A DNA stretch of 64,000 nucleotides from Paracoccaceae bacterium (lineage in GTDB: Bacteria; Pseudomonadota; Alphaproteobacteria; Rhodobacterales; Rhodobacteraceae): contig JANSYL010000006.1 in NCBI GenBank assembly GCA_024742455.1, positions 62,001 through 126,000 of the forward strand, written 5' to 3'. The position numbers were made by a program, and so were the translations under genes. This document shows, one piece after another, positions 10,253 to 19,088 of the stretch (positions within the stretch are counted from its first letter, which is position 1; every line of letters begins with the position of its first letter). A model generated the notes under the pieces. The model ran no database searches. It was not told the DNA's origin and worked only from the letters and a program-made list of their open reading frames with translations.

Positions 10253-10341
10253 CAGGATCGGGGGCAGCCCCGAAGGAAACGAAGCGGCCCGGCCGGGCCC
10301 GGGGACAAGGGGCGGCGACGCCCGAAAGGTGGAGGTGACCA

Positions 10342-11877
10342 ATGACCGCGTATGATGCAGAGACCGAGGCCCTGGACGTGCGCGACGGCGTCGACCGGGA
10401 GACCGTCGAAACCGTCCAGGCGATGGGCGGCAAGTACAAATACGGCTGGAACACCGACATCGAGATGGAATACGCGCCCAAGGGCGTGAACGAGGATATC
10501 GTCCGGCTGATCAGCGAGAAGAACGGCGAGCCGGAATGGATGACCGACTGGCGCCTGCAGGCGTTCAAGCGCTGGAAGCAGATGGACGAGCCGGAATGGG
10601 CGATGGTGAATTACCCGCCCATCGACTACCAGGACCAGTATTACTACGCCCGTCCGAAAAGTATGTCGGAAAAGCCGAAATCGCTGGATGATGTCGACCC
10701 GGCCCTTTTGGAGACCTACAAGAAACTGGGCATCCCGCTGAAGGAACAGATGATCCTCGCGGGCGTCGAAGGGGCCGAGGATGCCCCGGCCGAAGGCCGC
10801 AAGGTGGCCGTGGACGCGGTGTTCGACAGCGTGTCGGTCGGCACGACCTTCAAGAAGGAGCTGGAGAAGGCGGGCGTCATCTTCTGTTCGATCTCGGAGG
10901 CGATTCAGGAGCATCCCGAGCTGGTGAAGAAATACCTGGGCTCGGTGGTGCCGATCACCGACAATTTCTTTGCCACGCTGAACAGCGCGGTCTTTTCGGA
11001 CGGCTCGTTCGTCTACATCCCGCCGGGCGTGAAATGCCCGATGGAATTGAGCACCTATTTCCGGATCAACGCGGAAAATACCGGCCAGTTCGAACGCACG
11101 CTGATCATTGCCGACAAGGGCAGCTATGTCAGCTACCTGGAAGGCTGCACCGCGCCGATGCGCGACACCCATCAGCTGCACGCGGCGGTGGTGGAGCTGG
11201 TGGCGCTCGACGATGCCGAGATCAAGTATTCGACCGTGCAGAACTGGTACCCGGGCGACGAGAACGGCAAGGGCGGCATCTACAATTTCGTCACCAAGCG
11301 TGCCGATTGCCGGGGCGACCGGTCGAAGGTGATGTGGACGCAGGTGGAGACCGGGTCGGCGGTGACGTGGAAATACCCGTCCTGCATCCTGCGCGGCGAT
11401 GACAGCCAGGGTGAGTTCTATTCCATCGCCATCACCAACAACGCCCAGCAGGCCGATACCGGCACGAAGATGGTGCATCTTGGCAAGAACACGAAATCCC
11501 GGATCGTGTCGAAAGGGATCAGCGCGGGGCGGGCGCAGAACACCTATCGCGGGCTGGTGTCGATGCACAGGAAAGCCACCAATTCGCGCAACTATACCCA
11601 GTGCGACAGCCTGCTGATCGGCGACAAATGCGGGGCGCACACGGTTCCCTATATCGAGGTGAAGAACAATTCGTCCCGCGTCGAACACGAGGCGACGACA
11701 TCGAAGGTCGACGATGACCAGATGTTCTATTGCCAGTCGCGCGGCATGGACGAGGAAGAGGCGGTTGCGCTGATCGTCAACGGCTTTGCCCGCGAGGTGC
11801 TGCAGGCGCTGCCGATGGAATTCGCGATGGAGGCGCAGCAGCTGGTGGCGATCAGCCTGGAAGGGTCGGTGGGGTGA
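10342..11877 (+). CDS. sufB: Fe-S cluster scaffold complex subunit SufB
   Basis: SufB is the core scaffold of the SufBCD complex on which iron-sulfur clusters are built. The 511-residue protein is full length, starts after a strong GGAGG site eight bases upstream, and contains the beta-helix core with [18 protein letters not shown], the conserved LEGCTAP, and [12 protein letters not shown] near the C-terminal part. It is separated from the desulfurase by 89 bases. The stop overlaps the GTG start of the next small gene. Confidence 0.97.
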   Translation: MTAYDAETEALDVRDGVDRETVETVQAMGGKYKYGWNTDIEMEYAPKGVNEDIVRLISEKNGEPEWMTDWRLQAFKRWKQMDEPEWAMVNYPPIDYQDQYYYARPKSMSEKPKSLDDVDPALLETYKKLGIPLKEQMILAGVEGAEDAPAEGRKVAVDAVFDSVSVGTTFKKELEKAGVIFCSISEAIQEHPELVKKYLGSVVPITDNFFATLNSAVFSDGSFVYIPPGVKCPMELSTYFRINAENTGQFERTLIIADKGSYVSYLEGCTAPMRDTHQLHAAVVELVALDDAEIKYSTVQNWYPGDENGKGGIYNFVTKRADCRGDRSKVMWTQVETGSAVTWKYPSCILRGDDSQGEFYSIAITNNAQQADTGTKMVHLGKNTKSRIVSKGISAGRAQNTYRGLVSMHRKATNSRNYTQCDSLLIGDKCGAHTVPYIEVKNNSSRVEHEATTSKVDDDQMFYCQSRGMDEEEAVALIVNGFAREVLQALPMEFAMEAQQLVAISLEGSVG

Positions 11878-12098
11878 CCGGGGAGACCGAAAACCTGATC
11901 CTTGAACATCTGAAGCGGTTTCAGACGCAGATGACCCGGTTCGAGGAACGGCTCGACACCATGGGGGCCGATATGCGGGCGATGAAGCAGCACATGGCGG
12001 CGTTCATGGGATCGGAGGCGTCGCAGGATCAGGAGATCGCGTCGATCAAGGTGCAGCTTGAGCGCATCGAACGCCGTCTGGAATTGCGCGATAGCTGA
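11874..12098 (+). CDS. Small coiled-coil protein in suf operon
   Basis: A 74-residue, highly charged helical protein ([19 protein letters not shown] onward) with heptad-like spacing of hydrophobic residues throughout. I chose the GTG at 11874, whose GTGA overlaps the sufB stop and suggests translational coupling; the frame is open into sufB but that part is a shadow. No domain or function is recognised. Its place between sufB and sufC argues for co-expression with the cluster machinery. Confidence 0.7.
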   Translation: MTGETENLILEHLKRFQTQMTRFEERLDTMGADMRAMKQHMAAFMGSEASQDQEIASIKVQLERIERRLELRDS

Positions 12099-12125
12099 AC
12101 GGCTAGGCAAGAATATGGGGCCTTT

Positions 12126-12320
12126 ATGAACTGGAAATTCTGGCTTACCGCCTCGGAACCCCGCGCGCGCTACGCGCTTTTGGTGGCGCTGGGGGCGATC
12201 ATCCTGATGACGCTGACCTACAGTGTCTGGTACCCCGGCGGTCCGGTTCTGGCGGCGTTCGCGGCGATCAGCTCGATCATCATCGCGCATGTGTCGGCCA
12301 AGCTTATCATGAGGAACTGA
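12126..12320 (+). CDS. Small membrane protein, two predicted membrane segments
   Basis: A 64-residue protein beginning [19 protein letters not shown] with two hydrophobic stretches (about 17-36 and 42-59) and a positively charged C-terminus. No family recognised. It sits 27 bases after the coiled-coil gene and 4 bases before the YbjQ gene within the suf operon, so it is very likely expressed with them. Confidence 0.65.
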   Translation: MNWKFWLTASEPRARYALLVALGAIILMTLTYSVWYPGGPVLAAFAAISSIIIAHVSAKLIMRN

Positions 12321-12324
12321 GGCC

Positions 12325-12636
12325 ATGATCACCACAACCACCCCATCCGTCGAAGGCAAATCGATTACCGCCTATCACGGCATCGTCGTGGGCGAGGCGA
12401 TCCTGGGCGCGAACGTGTTCCGCGATCTTTTCGCCGGGATCACCGATATCATCGGCGGCCGGTCGGGCGCCTATGAGGAGGAACTGGCCAAGGCGCGCAC
12501 CGTCGCGCTGGAGGAAATGCAGGACCGCGCGCGTGATCTGGGGGCCAATGCGGTTGTCGGTGTCGACCTCGATTACGAGGTGATCAACAACATGCTGATG
12601 GTGTCGGCCTCGGGCACCGCGGTGAGCCTGGCCTGA
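12325..12636 (+). CDS. YbjQ family protein (UPF0145, putative heavy-metal-binding)
   Basis: A 103-residue protein of the usual YbjQ length with the family blocks [41 protein letters not shown], and [16 protein letters not shown]. The family forms pentamers and is labelled heavy-metal-binding by annotation only; its role is unknown. The start codon lies four bases after the previous stop. Presence inside an iron-sulfur operon is suggestive of a metal link but does not prove it. Confidence 0.88.
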   Translation: MITTTTPSVEGKSITAYHGIVVGEAILGANVFRDLFAGITDIIGGRSGAYEEELAKARTVALEEMQDRARDLGANAVVGVDLDYEVINNMLMVSASGTAVSLA

Positions 12637-12716
12637 ACCGATCCCCGAAACCATGCGATTTTCACCCCAATCCCGCCATAATGCCTTGCTGATCTGCCCG
12701 AGTAATCCGAAGGCAG

Positions 12717-13190
12717 ATGATGGCACATCCGACCGAGCAAAGCGTGGCGCCCGACTTCGCCGACCGCATCGCGCGGATCGAGGCGCAGCATCAGAGCATC
12801 CAGCGCAGGCGCGTCGCGCGCGCGCAGGGCACGCCCGGATATGCGCTGTCGCTGCTGGCGGCGGTGGGCGTGGGGTATATGATCCTGCTGATGGCCCGCT
12901 ATGCGCGGTTTCACCTGACCGGCCTTCTGCCCGGCGAGACCGGGGTGGATATCTCGGCGCTCGGGGTGGAAATGGCGATGGCGATGATGGCCAGCGTGAT
13001 CCTGGGATGGCTGTTCCAGTTCAACTCGGCCGAACATTCGGCGGCGCGGGGCTGCGGGATGGTGGCGGCGCTGTTCACAACGCATATGTGGGTACACGCC
13101 TATCCGGCCATGTTTTCGGTCGTGTTTTCGGAGGCCTGGGTGAACCGGGTGATCCTGCTGACCGATGCGGGGACGCTGGCGATCTTCTGA
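12717..13190 (+). CDS. Hypothetical membrane protein in suf operon
   Basis: A 157-residue protein with a charged N-terminus (residues 1-40, including RIARIEAQHQ) followed by about four hydrophobic segments (about 43-60, 84-103, 111-128, 140-157). No family is recognised. Two adjacent ATGs (12717 and 12720) are possible starts. It lies 80 bases after the YbjQ gene and 134 bases before sufC, in the same direction. Confidence 0.65.
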   Translation: MMAHPTEQSVAPDFADRIARIEAQHQSIQRRRVARAQGTPGYALSLLAAVGVGYMILLMARYARFHLTGLLPGETGVDISALGVEMAMAMMASVILGWLFQFNSAEHSAARGCGMVAALFTTHMWVHAYPAMFSVVFSEAWVNRVILLTDAGTLAIF

Positions 13191-13324
13191 TCGCGCCGCC
13201 CCCTCCGGCCGCGCCGCGCGCGCGGGTTTTGCTTCATCACTCAAATCCCTTTCCCGACAAGATGCGTGCCGCCGCCACGTCATCGACCCGTGTCGTTTGA
13301 GCGGCCCGCGAACAGGAGGACGAA

Positions 13325-14080
13325 ATGCTCGAGATCAAGAACCTGCATGTGAAACTGGAAGAAGAGGACAAGGACATCCTCAAGGGCGTCGACCTGAGCG
13401 TCGAGGCCGGCAAGGTTCACGCCATCATGGGGCCGAACGGGTCGGGCAAATCGACCCTGTCCTATGTCCTGTCGGGCCGCGACGGGTACGAGGTGACGGA
13501 CGGATCGGCCAGCCTTTTGGGCGAGGACCTGCTGGAGATGGACCCCGAAGACCGCGCCGCTGCGGGCCTGTTCCTTGCGTTCCAGTACCCCGTCGAGATT
13601 CCCGGCGTGGGCAACATGACCTTCCTCAGGACCGCGCTGAACGCGCAACGCAAGGCGCGCGGCGAAGACGAGGTGAGCGCGGGTGATTTCCTGAAACTGG
13701 TCCGCGAAAAGGCCAAGGCGCTGAATATCGATGCCGAGATGCTGAAACGCCCGGTCAATGTGGGGTTCTCGGGCGGCGAGAAGAAACGCAACGAGATCCT
13801 GCAGATGGCCGTGCTGGAGCCGAAGATGTGCATCCTGGACGAGACGGATTCCGGTCTGGACGTGGACGCGATGAAGCTGGTCTCCGAAGGGGTGAACGCG
13901 CTGCGCGATGCGGGCCGCGGGTTCCTTGTGATCACGCACTACCAGCGCCTGCTCGACCATATCAAACCCGATGTCGTCCATATCATGGCCGATGGCCGGA
14001 TCGTGAAAACCGGCGGTCCCGACCTGGCGCTGGAGGTCGAACAGAACGGCTATGCCGATATCCTGGGGGAGGTGGCGTAA
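13325..14080 (+). CDS. sufC: Fe-S assembly ATPase SufC
   Basis: The ABC-type ATPase of the SufBCD scaffold. The 251-residue protein has Walker A GPNGSGKST, the SufC-type signature FSGGEKKRNE, and Walker B CILDETDSGLD. The start has AGGAGG seven bases upstream. Its stop codon TAA shares one base with the sufD start, so translation is probably coupled. Confidence 0.97.
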   Translation: MLEIKNLHVKLEEEDKDILKGVDLSVEAGKVHAIMGPNGSGKSTLSYVLSGRDGYEVTDGSASLLGEDLLEMDPEDRAAAGLFLAFQYPVEIPGVGNMTFLRTALNAQRKARGEDEVSAGDFLKLVREKAKALNIDAEMLKRPVNVGFSGGEKKRNEILQMAVLEPKMCILDETDSGLDVDAMKLVSEGVNALRDAGRGFLVITHYQRLLDHIKPDVVHIMADGRIVKTGGPDLALEVEQNGYADILGEVA

Positions 14081-15378
14081 TGGCTTTGCCGCAAGCCAAG
14101 CTGGACCTGACCGAGGCGCGTCTGGCCGCGCTGAGCCTGCCCGATGGCGCGGGATGGGCGAATGCCGCGCGCGCCGATGCGGTGGCGCGGCTGCGGGCGA
14201 TGGGCCTGCCCACGCGCCGTGACGAGTATTGGAAATTCACCTCTCCCGAAACGCTGACCCGCGCCGATGCCCCCCGCGCAGCCCTTTTCCACGGCGACGA
14301 GACCCCGCTTTATGCCGGCATCGACCGGCTGAAGATCGTGTTCGTCGATGGTGTGTTCGATGCCGATCAATCCGATGACCTGAGCCTCGAACATGTGAGC
14401 ATCGAACATCTGGCCGATGTGACGGCCACCGATATCCACTGGGCCAGGGAGCTTTATGGCCAGCTGGAGATCGCGGGCCAGGACCCGGTGGACCGGCCCC
14501 TGGCCACGCTCAACACCGCCTTCGCCCGTGACGGGGTGGTGATCCGGGTGACCGGCAAGGTCGAAAAGCCGATCAGCCTGGTTTACCTCAATGCCTCCGA
14601 AAGCTCGGACGCGATCCTGCATCACCTGGTGCGGGTCGAGGCGGGCGGCGATGTCACCGTGCTGGAAAACGGCCCGGCGGCGGCGCGGTTCAACAAGGTG
14701 ATGGAGATATCCGTCGCCGATGGCGCAGCCTTTCACCATGTCCGCGCGCAGGGCCGCGACCACGAACGCCGCGCGGTGACGCATATGTTCGCGCGTCTGG
14801 GGCGGGAAAGCACCTACAAGTCGTTTACCCTGACGGCCAATGGCGTTCTGACCCGCAATGAACACGTGATCGAGCTGACCGGAGATGATGCCGTGGCCCA
14901 TGTCGCGGGCGCGGCGATGGGCGACGGCGCGCGCGCCGAGTTTCACCATGACGACACCGTGTTCATCACCCATGACGCCGAACGCTGCGAAAGCCGCCAG
15001 GTGTTCAAGAAGGTGCTGAGAAACGGGGCCGAGGGCGTGTTCCAGGGCAAGATCCTGGTCAAACCCGGCGCGCAGAAAACCGATGGCTACCAGATCAGCC
15101 AGGCCCTGATGCTGGATGATGAATCGAGCTTTCAGGGCAAGCCCGAGCTGGAGATCTATGCCGATGACGTGGTGTGTTCGCACGGGTCCACCACGGGCGC
15201 CATCGACGAGACCGCGCTTTACTACCTGCGCTCGCGCGGGGTGCCCGCCGATCAGGCGACCGATCTTCTGGTGCTGGCCTTCCTGGCCGAGGCGATCGAC
15301 GAGATCGAGGATGCGCGCCTGCAGGACGATATCCGCACCCGTCTGCAGGAATGGCTGGAACGGCGGCGGCAGGGCTGA
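14080..15378 (+). CDS. sufD: Fe-S cluster assembly protein SufD
   Basis: SufD pairs with SufB on the SufC dimer and is needed for iron entry. The 432-residue protein shows the N-terminal motif RRDEYWKFTSPETL, the beta-helix core, and the C-terminal block DVVCSHGSTTGAIDETALYY followed by YLRSRGVP, both characteristic of SufD. The start ATG overlaps the last base of sufC. An earlier in-frame start inside sufC is a shadow. Confidence 0.96.
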   Translation: MALPQAKLDLTEARLAALSLPDGAGWANAARADAVARLRAMGLPTRRDEYWKFTSPETLTRADAPRAALFHGDETPLYAGIDRLKIVFVDGVFDADQSDDLSLEHVSIEHLADVTATDIHWARELYGQLEIAGQDPVDRPLATLNTAFARDGVVIRVTGKVEKPISLVYLNASESSDAILHHLVRVEAGGDVTVLENGPAAARFNKVMEISVADGAAFHHVRAQGRDHERRAVTHMFARLGRESTYKSFTLTANGVLTRNEHVIELTGDDAVAHVAGAAMGDGARAEFHHDDTVFITHDAERCESRQVFKKVLRNGAEGVFQGKILVKPGAQKTDGYQISQALMLDDESSFQGKPELEIYADDVVCSHGSTTGAIDETALYYLRSRGVPADQATDLLVLAFLAEAIDEIEDARLQDDIRTRLQEWLERRRQG

Positions 15379-15381
15379 CGG

Positions 15382-15885
15382 ATGGGCGTGGCCAACGACA
15401 TCGTCGCATCCTGGCGGCGCCCGGCGCAGGTGATGCGCGGCCTTCTGGCGGCGGGCCAGCGCGAGGACCGGGCGCTGGCCTTCCTGATGCTGGCCTGTTT
15501 CCTGATCTTCGTCGCGCAATGGCCGACCCTGAGCCGCCAGGCCTTCGAGGACCCGTCGGTGCCCTTGCAGGCACGGATCGGCGGGGCGCTGTTCGGGTGG
15601 CTTTTCTGGGCGCCGATCCTGTCTTACGGTCTGGCGGCACTGACCCGGATCGCAGCAATGCCCTTTGGCGGGCGCGGCACCTGGTACACCGCGCGGCTGG
15701 CCCTGTTCTGGAGCCTTCTGGCCGCCACGCCCGGCTGGCTTTTCTACGGCATGATCACGGGGTTCATCGGGCCGGGGCCTGCGGCGAATGTGGTCGGCGC
15801 GGTGTTGCTGTTTGCATTCCTGTCGATCTGGGGCATCACCCTGCGCGTGGCCGAGACCGAAGGAATGACGGACGTGACCCCATGA
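15382..15885 (+). CDS. Yip1-like membrane protein 1
   Basis: A 167-residue protein with about five membrane segments, an N-terminal NDIVASWRRPAQVMRGLL that is typical of bacterial Yip1-domain proteins, and a YSVL-free short cytoplasmic tail. The family function is unknown. It begins three bases after sufD and overlaps the next gene by ATGA, so it belongs to the suf transcript. Confidence 0.75.
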   Translation: MGVANDIVASWRRPAQVMRGLLAAGQREDRALAFLMLACFLIFVAQWPTLSRQAFEDPSVPLQARIGGALFGWLFWAPILSYGLAALTRIAAMPFGGRGTWYTARLALFWSLLAATPGWLFYGMITGFIGPGPAANVVGAVLLFAFLSIWGITLRVAETEGMTDVTP

Positions 15886-16481
15886 CCGAGATGATGCGCC
15901 TCGGCAGCCTGCTCAGGCTGGCCCGCGATACCATCGCCAACCCCCGTGAGGGGGCGGAAACGGTGCTGAGCTTCGCGCCGCCGCGCCAGGCGCTGGCGCT
16001 GATGTTCGCCTTGGTGGTGGTGCTGTCGATCCTGATCGGCGAGGTGGTTCTGCTGGTGTCCCCGCCCACCGACGAGGGGCCGCTGACCGGGGCATCGCCG
16101 ATGGCGATGGGCGCGGTGCAGGCGATGTTTCTTTACCTGATGATCCACGCCATCCACATCGTGGGCCGCTTTTTCGGCGGCACCGGTGCCTTCGAGGAGG
16201 CCGCCCTTCTGGTGATCTGGCTGCAGGCGATTTTCCTTCTGGTGCAGGTCATCCAGCTGTTCGCCGTGGCGCTGATGCCGCCGCTTCTGGGCACGATCAC
16301 GATCCTGGCGCTGGTGCTGTTCGTCTGGCTTCTGGTGAATTTCATCGCCGTGCTGCACGGGTTCACATCGCTCGGGATGGTCTTCGTGATGACGGTGATG
16401 GGGGGCTTTACCATCCTGTTCTTCCTGTCGCTTACCCTGACGCTTCTGGGTCTGGTGCCCGATCCGGGGGCTGCGCCATGA
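15882..16481 (+). CDS. Yip1-like membrane protein 2
   Basis: A 199-residue membrane protein with about five segments. The N-terminal LRLARDTIANPREGAETVL is the Yip1-domain lead found in rhodobacterial paralogues, and it is related in layout to the gene just upstream. The start ATG lies in an ATGA overlap with that gene; the stop overlaps the sufS start in the same way. The three are thus translationally chained. Function unknown. Confidence 0.75.
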   Translation: MTEMMRLGSLLRLARDTIANPREGAETVLSFAPPRQALALMFALVVVLSILIGEVVLLVSPPTDEGPLTGASPMAMGAVQAMFLYLMIHAIHIVGRFFGGTGAFEEAALLVIWLQAIFLLVQVIQLFAVALMPPLLGTITILALVLFVWLLVNFIAVLHGFTSLGMVFVMTVMGGFTILFFLSLTLTLLGLVPDPGAAP

Positions 16482-17701
16482 GCTATGACGTAACCCGCAT
16501 CCGCGCCGATTTCCCGATCCTCGCGCGTGAGGTGAACGGCAAGCCGCTGACCTATCTGGACAATGGCGCCTCGGCGCAGAAGCCGCAGGTGGTGATCGAC
16601 GCGGTCGCGCAGGCCTATGGGCAGGAATATTCCAACGTCCACCGCGGCCTGCATTACCTGTCGACGCTGGCGACCGAGAAATACGAGGCCGTGCGCGGGA
16701 TCATCGCGCGGTTCCTTGGTGTGGCCGACGAGGACGAGATCGTCTTCACATCCGGCACCACCGAGGCGATCAACCTGGTGGCCTATGGCTGGGCCGCGCC
16801 CCGGATGGGCGCGGGCGACGAGATCGTTCTGACCATCGCCGAACATCACGCAAATATCGTGCCCTGGCATCTGCTGAGGGAACGGCAGGGCGTGGTGCTG
16901 AAATGGGTGGATGTCGACGCCAATGGCGACCTCGACCCGCAGGCAGTGATCGACGCGATCGGGCCTAAGACGAAACTGGTAGCGATGGCCCATATGTCGA
17001 ACGTGCTGGGCACGGTGTTCGACGTGAAGCCGATCATCGAGGCGGCCCATGCAAAGGGTGTGCCGGTTCTGCTGGATGGCAGCCAGGCTGCCGTGCATAT
17101 GCCCGTGGATCTGGATGATCTGGACGCGGATTTCTACGCCATCACGGGCCACAAACTGTACGGGCCTTCAGGCTCGGGCGCGATCCATATCAAGCGGTCG
17201 CGGATGGACGAGATGCAGCCCTTCATGGGTGGCGGCGACATGATCCGCGAGGTCCACCGCGACCACGTCACCTGGAACGATCCGCCGATGAAATTCGAAG
17301 CCGGGACCCCCGGCATCGTGCAACAGATCGGGCTGGGCGTGGCGCTGGACTACATGATGGGCGTCGGGATGGAGAATATCGCCGCGCATGAGGCGAAGCT
17401 GCGCGATTATGCGCGCGCGCGGCTGGAGGGGCTCAACTGGCTGAACGTGCAGGGCCAAAGCGCCTCGAAAGGCGCGATCTTTTCCTTCACGCTGGAAGGC
17501 GCGGCCCATGCCCATGACATCTCGACCGTGCTCGACAAGAAGGGCGTGGCGGTGCGTGCCGGCCACCATTGCGCGCAACCCCTGATGGCCCATATGGGCG
17601 TGCCCGCGACCTGCAGGGCCAGTTTCGGGATGTACAACACCGAGGCCGAGGTCGACGTGCTGATCGAGGCGCTGGAGCTGTGCCACGACCTGTTCGCCTG
17701 A
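16478..17701 (+). CDS. sufS: Cysteine desulfurase SufS (class II)
   Basis: A PLP enzyme that supplies sulfur to SufBCD. The 407-residue protein has Lys226 in ITGHKLYGPSG for PLP and the catalytic Cys365 in the class II motif RAGHHCAQP. The family normally needs SufE or SufU as sulfur acceptor, and none is present in this operon. It is the last gene of the unit, coupled to the upstream membrane gene by ATGA. A class I desulfurase is encoded at the other end of the same operon. Confidence 0.96.
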   Translation: MSYDVTRIRADFPILAREVNGKPLTYLDNGASAQKPQVVIDAVAQAYGQEYSNVHRGLHYLSTLATEKYEAVRGIIARFLGVADEDEIVFTSGTTEAINLVAYGWAAPRMGAGDEIVLTIAEHHANIVPWHLLRERQGVVLKWVDVDANGDLDPQAVIDAIGPKTKLVAMAHMSNVLGTVFDVKPIIEAAHAKGVPVLLDGSQAAVHMPVDLDDLDADFYAITGHKLYGPSGSGAIHIKRSRMDEMQPFMGGGDMIREVHRDHVTWNDPPMKFEAGTPGIVQQIGLGVALDYMMGVGMENIAAHEAKLRDYARARLEGLNWLNVQGQSASKGAIFSFTLEGAAHAHDISTVLDKKGVAVRAGHHCAQPLMAHMGVPATCRASFGMYNTEAEVDVLIEALELCHDLFA

Positions 17702-17813
17702 CCCGGGCGTGCTAACGCGGCTGCCCTGACGGGCGGCGGTGCGCGTGGGGGCCTGCGGCCCGTCCGCGCGGCGGGCCTTTCCGCCTGAGCCTGCGTTTTT
17801 CGTGAACCGGACT

Positions 17814-17846
17814 GCCTCCGGCGGGAGGTGTTTTGGACAAGAAGAC
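17814..17846 (+). terminator. Hairpin repeat, probable terminator of the suf operon
   Basis: CCTCC and GGAGG form a short stem with loop GGCG (17815-17828), followed by TGTTTTGG and ACAAGAAG. The arrangement (short GC hairpin, then TATTT/TGTTTT, then a purine-rich tail) is an intergenic element I associate with Rhodobacteraceae genomes; similar copies lie at 24875 and 46805. Confidence 0.5.
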
Positions 17847-17871
17847 GCCGGGGCCGCACGCGCCCCGCGTC

Positions 17872-19083
17872 CTACAGGCTCCGCCGGTCCACGACGCGGG
17901 CACCGTCGGTGATGGCGTCGCTGGGGTGGGTGACGATGACCGCGCCTTCCTCGAGCCCGCTGGTGATCTCGACCGTTCGGGCGCCGCGGCGGCCGAGGGT
18001 CACGGGGCGTTCGGTGGCGATGCCGTTCTCGGCCACGAAGACGGCCCAGCCCTCGCCCCGCCGCACAAGCGCGCCGAGCGGGACCTGAAGCGCGGCGGGG
18101 CTGTCCCATTCGACGATCCGAAGGAAAACGGAAAACCCGTGGCCGAGCGCGGCCCGATCCCCGGGCGGGGTGGTGATGTCGAAGATCGCGTCGACGCGCT
18201 GTTCCTCGATGCCCAGCGCCGAAACGATGGTTTCGGCCACCGGTTCGACCCGCCGCAGGACCGCCTGAAGCGGGGGATCGCCGCCCCAGCGTTCCACGCG
18301 CGCGCTTGTGCCGGGGGCGATGCGCACCGCATCCGAGGACAACAGATCGGCCACGATTTCAAGATCGCCCGGATCGCCGATGCTGACCAGCGGTGCGCCC
18401 GCCGTGACCGGGTGGGCCGAGATCATGGAGATATCGAGCACCACGCCATCGGCGGGGGCGGTCAGGTCGATGCAGCAGGCCCCGGCTGCCGCCACACCGG
18501 TATCGGGGCCCACCAGCGCTGCCTGGCTGCGGTCGAGCACGCCCTCGGCCATGGCGATCTGGGCATCGGCGGCGGCCAGCACGGCCTCGGCCACGGCCAG
18601 AGCTTGCGTGACGGTTTCAAGCTGCGTGACGCTGGCCACGCCGCGTTCCACCAGCGTTTGGGTGCGGTCGAATTGCAGCCGGGCGAAGCGCAATTCCTCT
18701 TCGGCGCGGGCGCGGTCGGTGCGGGCGGCGGTCAGGGCGGCGCGCGCCTCGGCGACGCTGGCCTCGGCCTGGGCGCGGCTGCGCGCGTCCAGCAGGGAGG
18801 GCTGCAGGGGTTCGACCCGCGCCACCACGGTTTCACCGGCGACCACCGGGTCACCCACCGACAACGGAGACCTGAGCGCGGTGCCCGCGATCGGGGCCGC
18901 CACCTCGTAGATGTCGCGGATGCGGGTGCGGCCATCGGCGTCGATCGTCACCTCCATCGGGGCGGCGGTGACCGTCACCAGGTCGACCGGGACCGGGGTG
19001 TCGCGCAGCGCCACCACCGCCAGCCCGCCCAGAAGCGCGACACCCGCCGCCGTCAGCCCGATTGTACGTGTGGTCCAGACCAT
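17872..19083 (-). CDS. Efflux ABC transporter periplasmic adaptor (HlyD/MacA-like)
   Basis: A 403-residue membrane fusion protein with one N-terminal anchor (about residues 8-26), a lipoyl-like half domain (VAAPIAGTALRSPLSVGDPV), a long helical hairpin rich in alanine and arginine (about 95-190), a second lipoyl half (LTAPADGVVLDI) and beta-barrel domains. It would link the inner-membrane permease to an outer component. It lies five bases after the permease gene on the same strand, last in a three-gene exporter unit. The substrate is not apparent. Confidence 0.87.
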   Translation of the reverse strand: MVWTTRTIGLTAAGVALLGGLAVVALRDTPVPVDLVTVTAAPMEVTIDADGRTRIRDIYEVAAPIAGTALRSPLSVGDPVVAGETVVARVEPLQPSLLDARSRAQAEASVAEARAALTAARTDRARAEEELRFARLQFDRTQTLVERGVASVTQLETVTQALAVAEAVLAAADAQIAMAEGVLDRSQAALVGPDTGVAAAGACCIDLTAPADGVVLDISMISAHPVTAGAPLVSIGDPGDLEIVADLLSSDAVRIAPGTSARVERWGGDPPLQAVLRRVEPVAETIVSALGIEEQRVDAIFDITTPPGDRAALGHGFSVFLRIVEWDSPAALQVPLGALVRRGEGWAVFVAENGIATERPVTLGRRGARTVEITSGLEEGAVIVTHPSDAITDGARVVDRRSL

Positions 19084-19088
19084 TGCCG

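Noticed and set aside
9229-11688. 819-codon minus-strand frame across the desulfurase and sufB
   Set aside because: It covers two well-supported plus-strand genes and their spacer, and shows no recognisable protein pattern.
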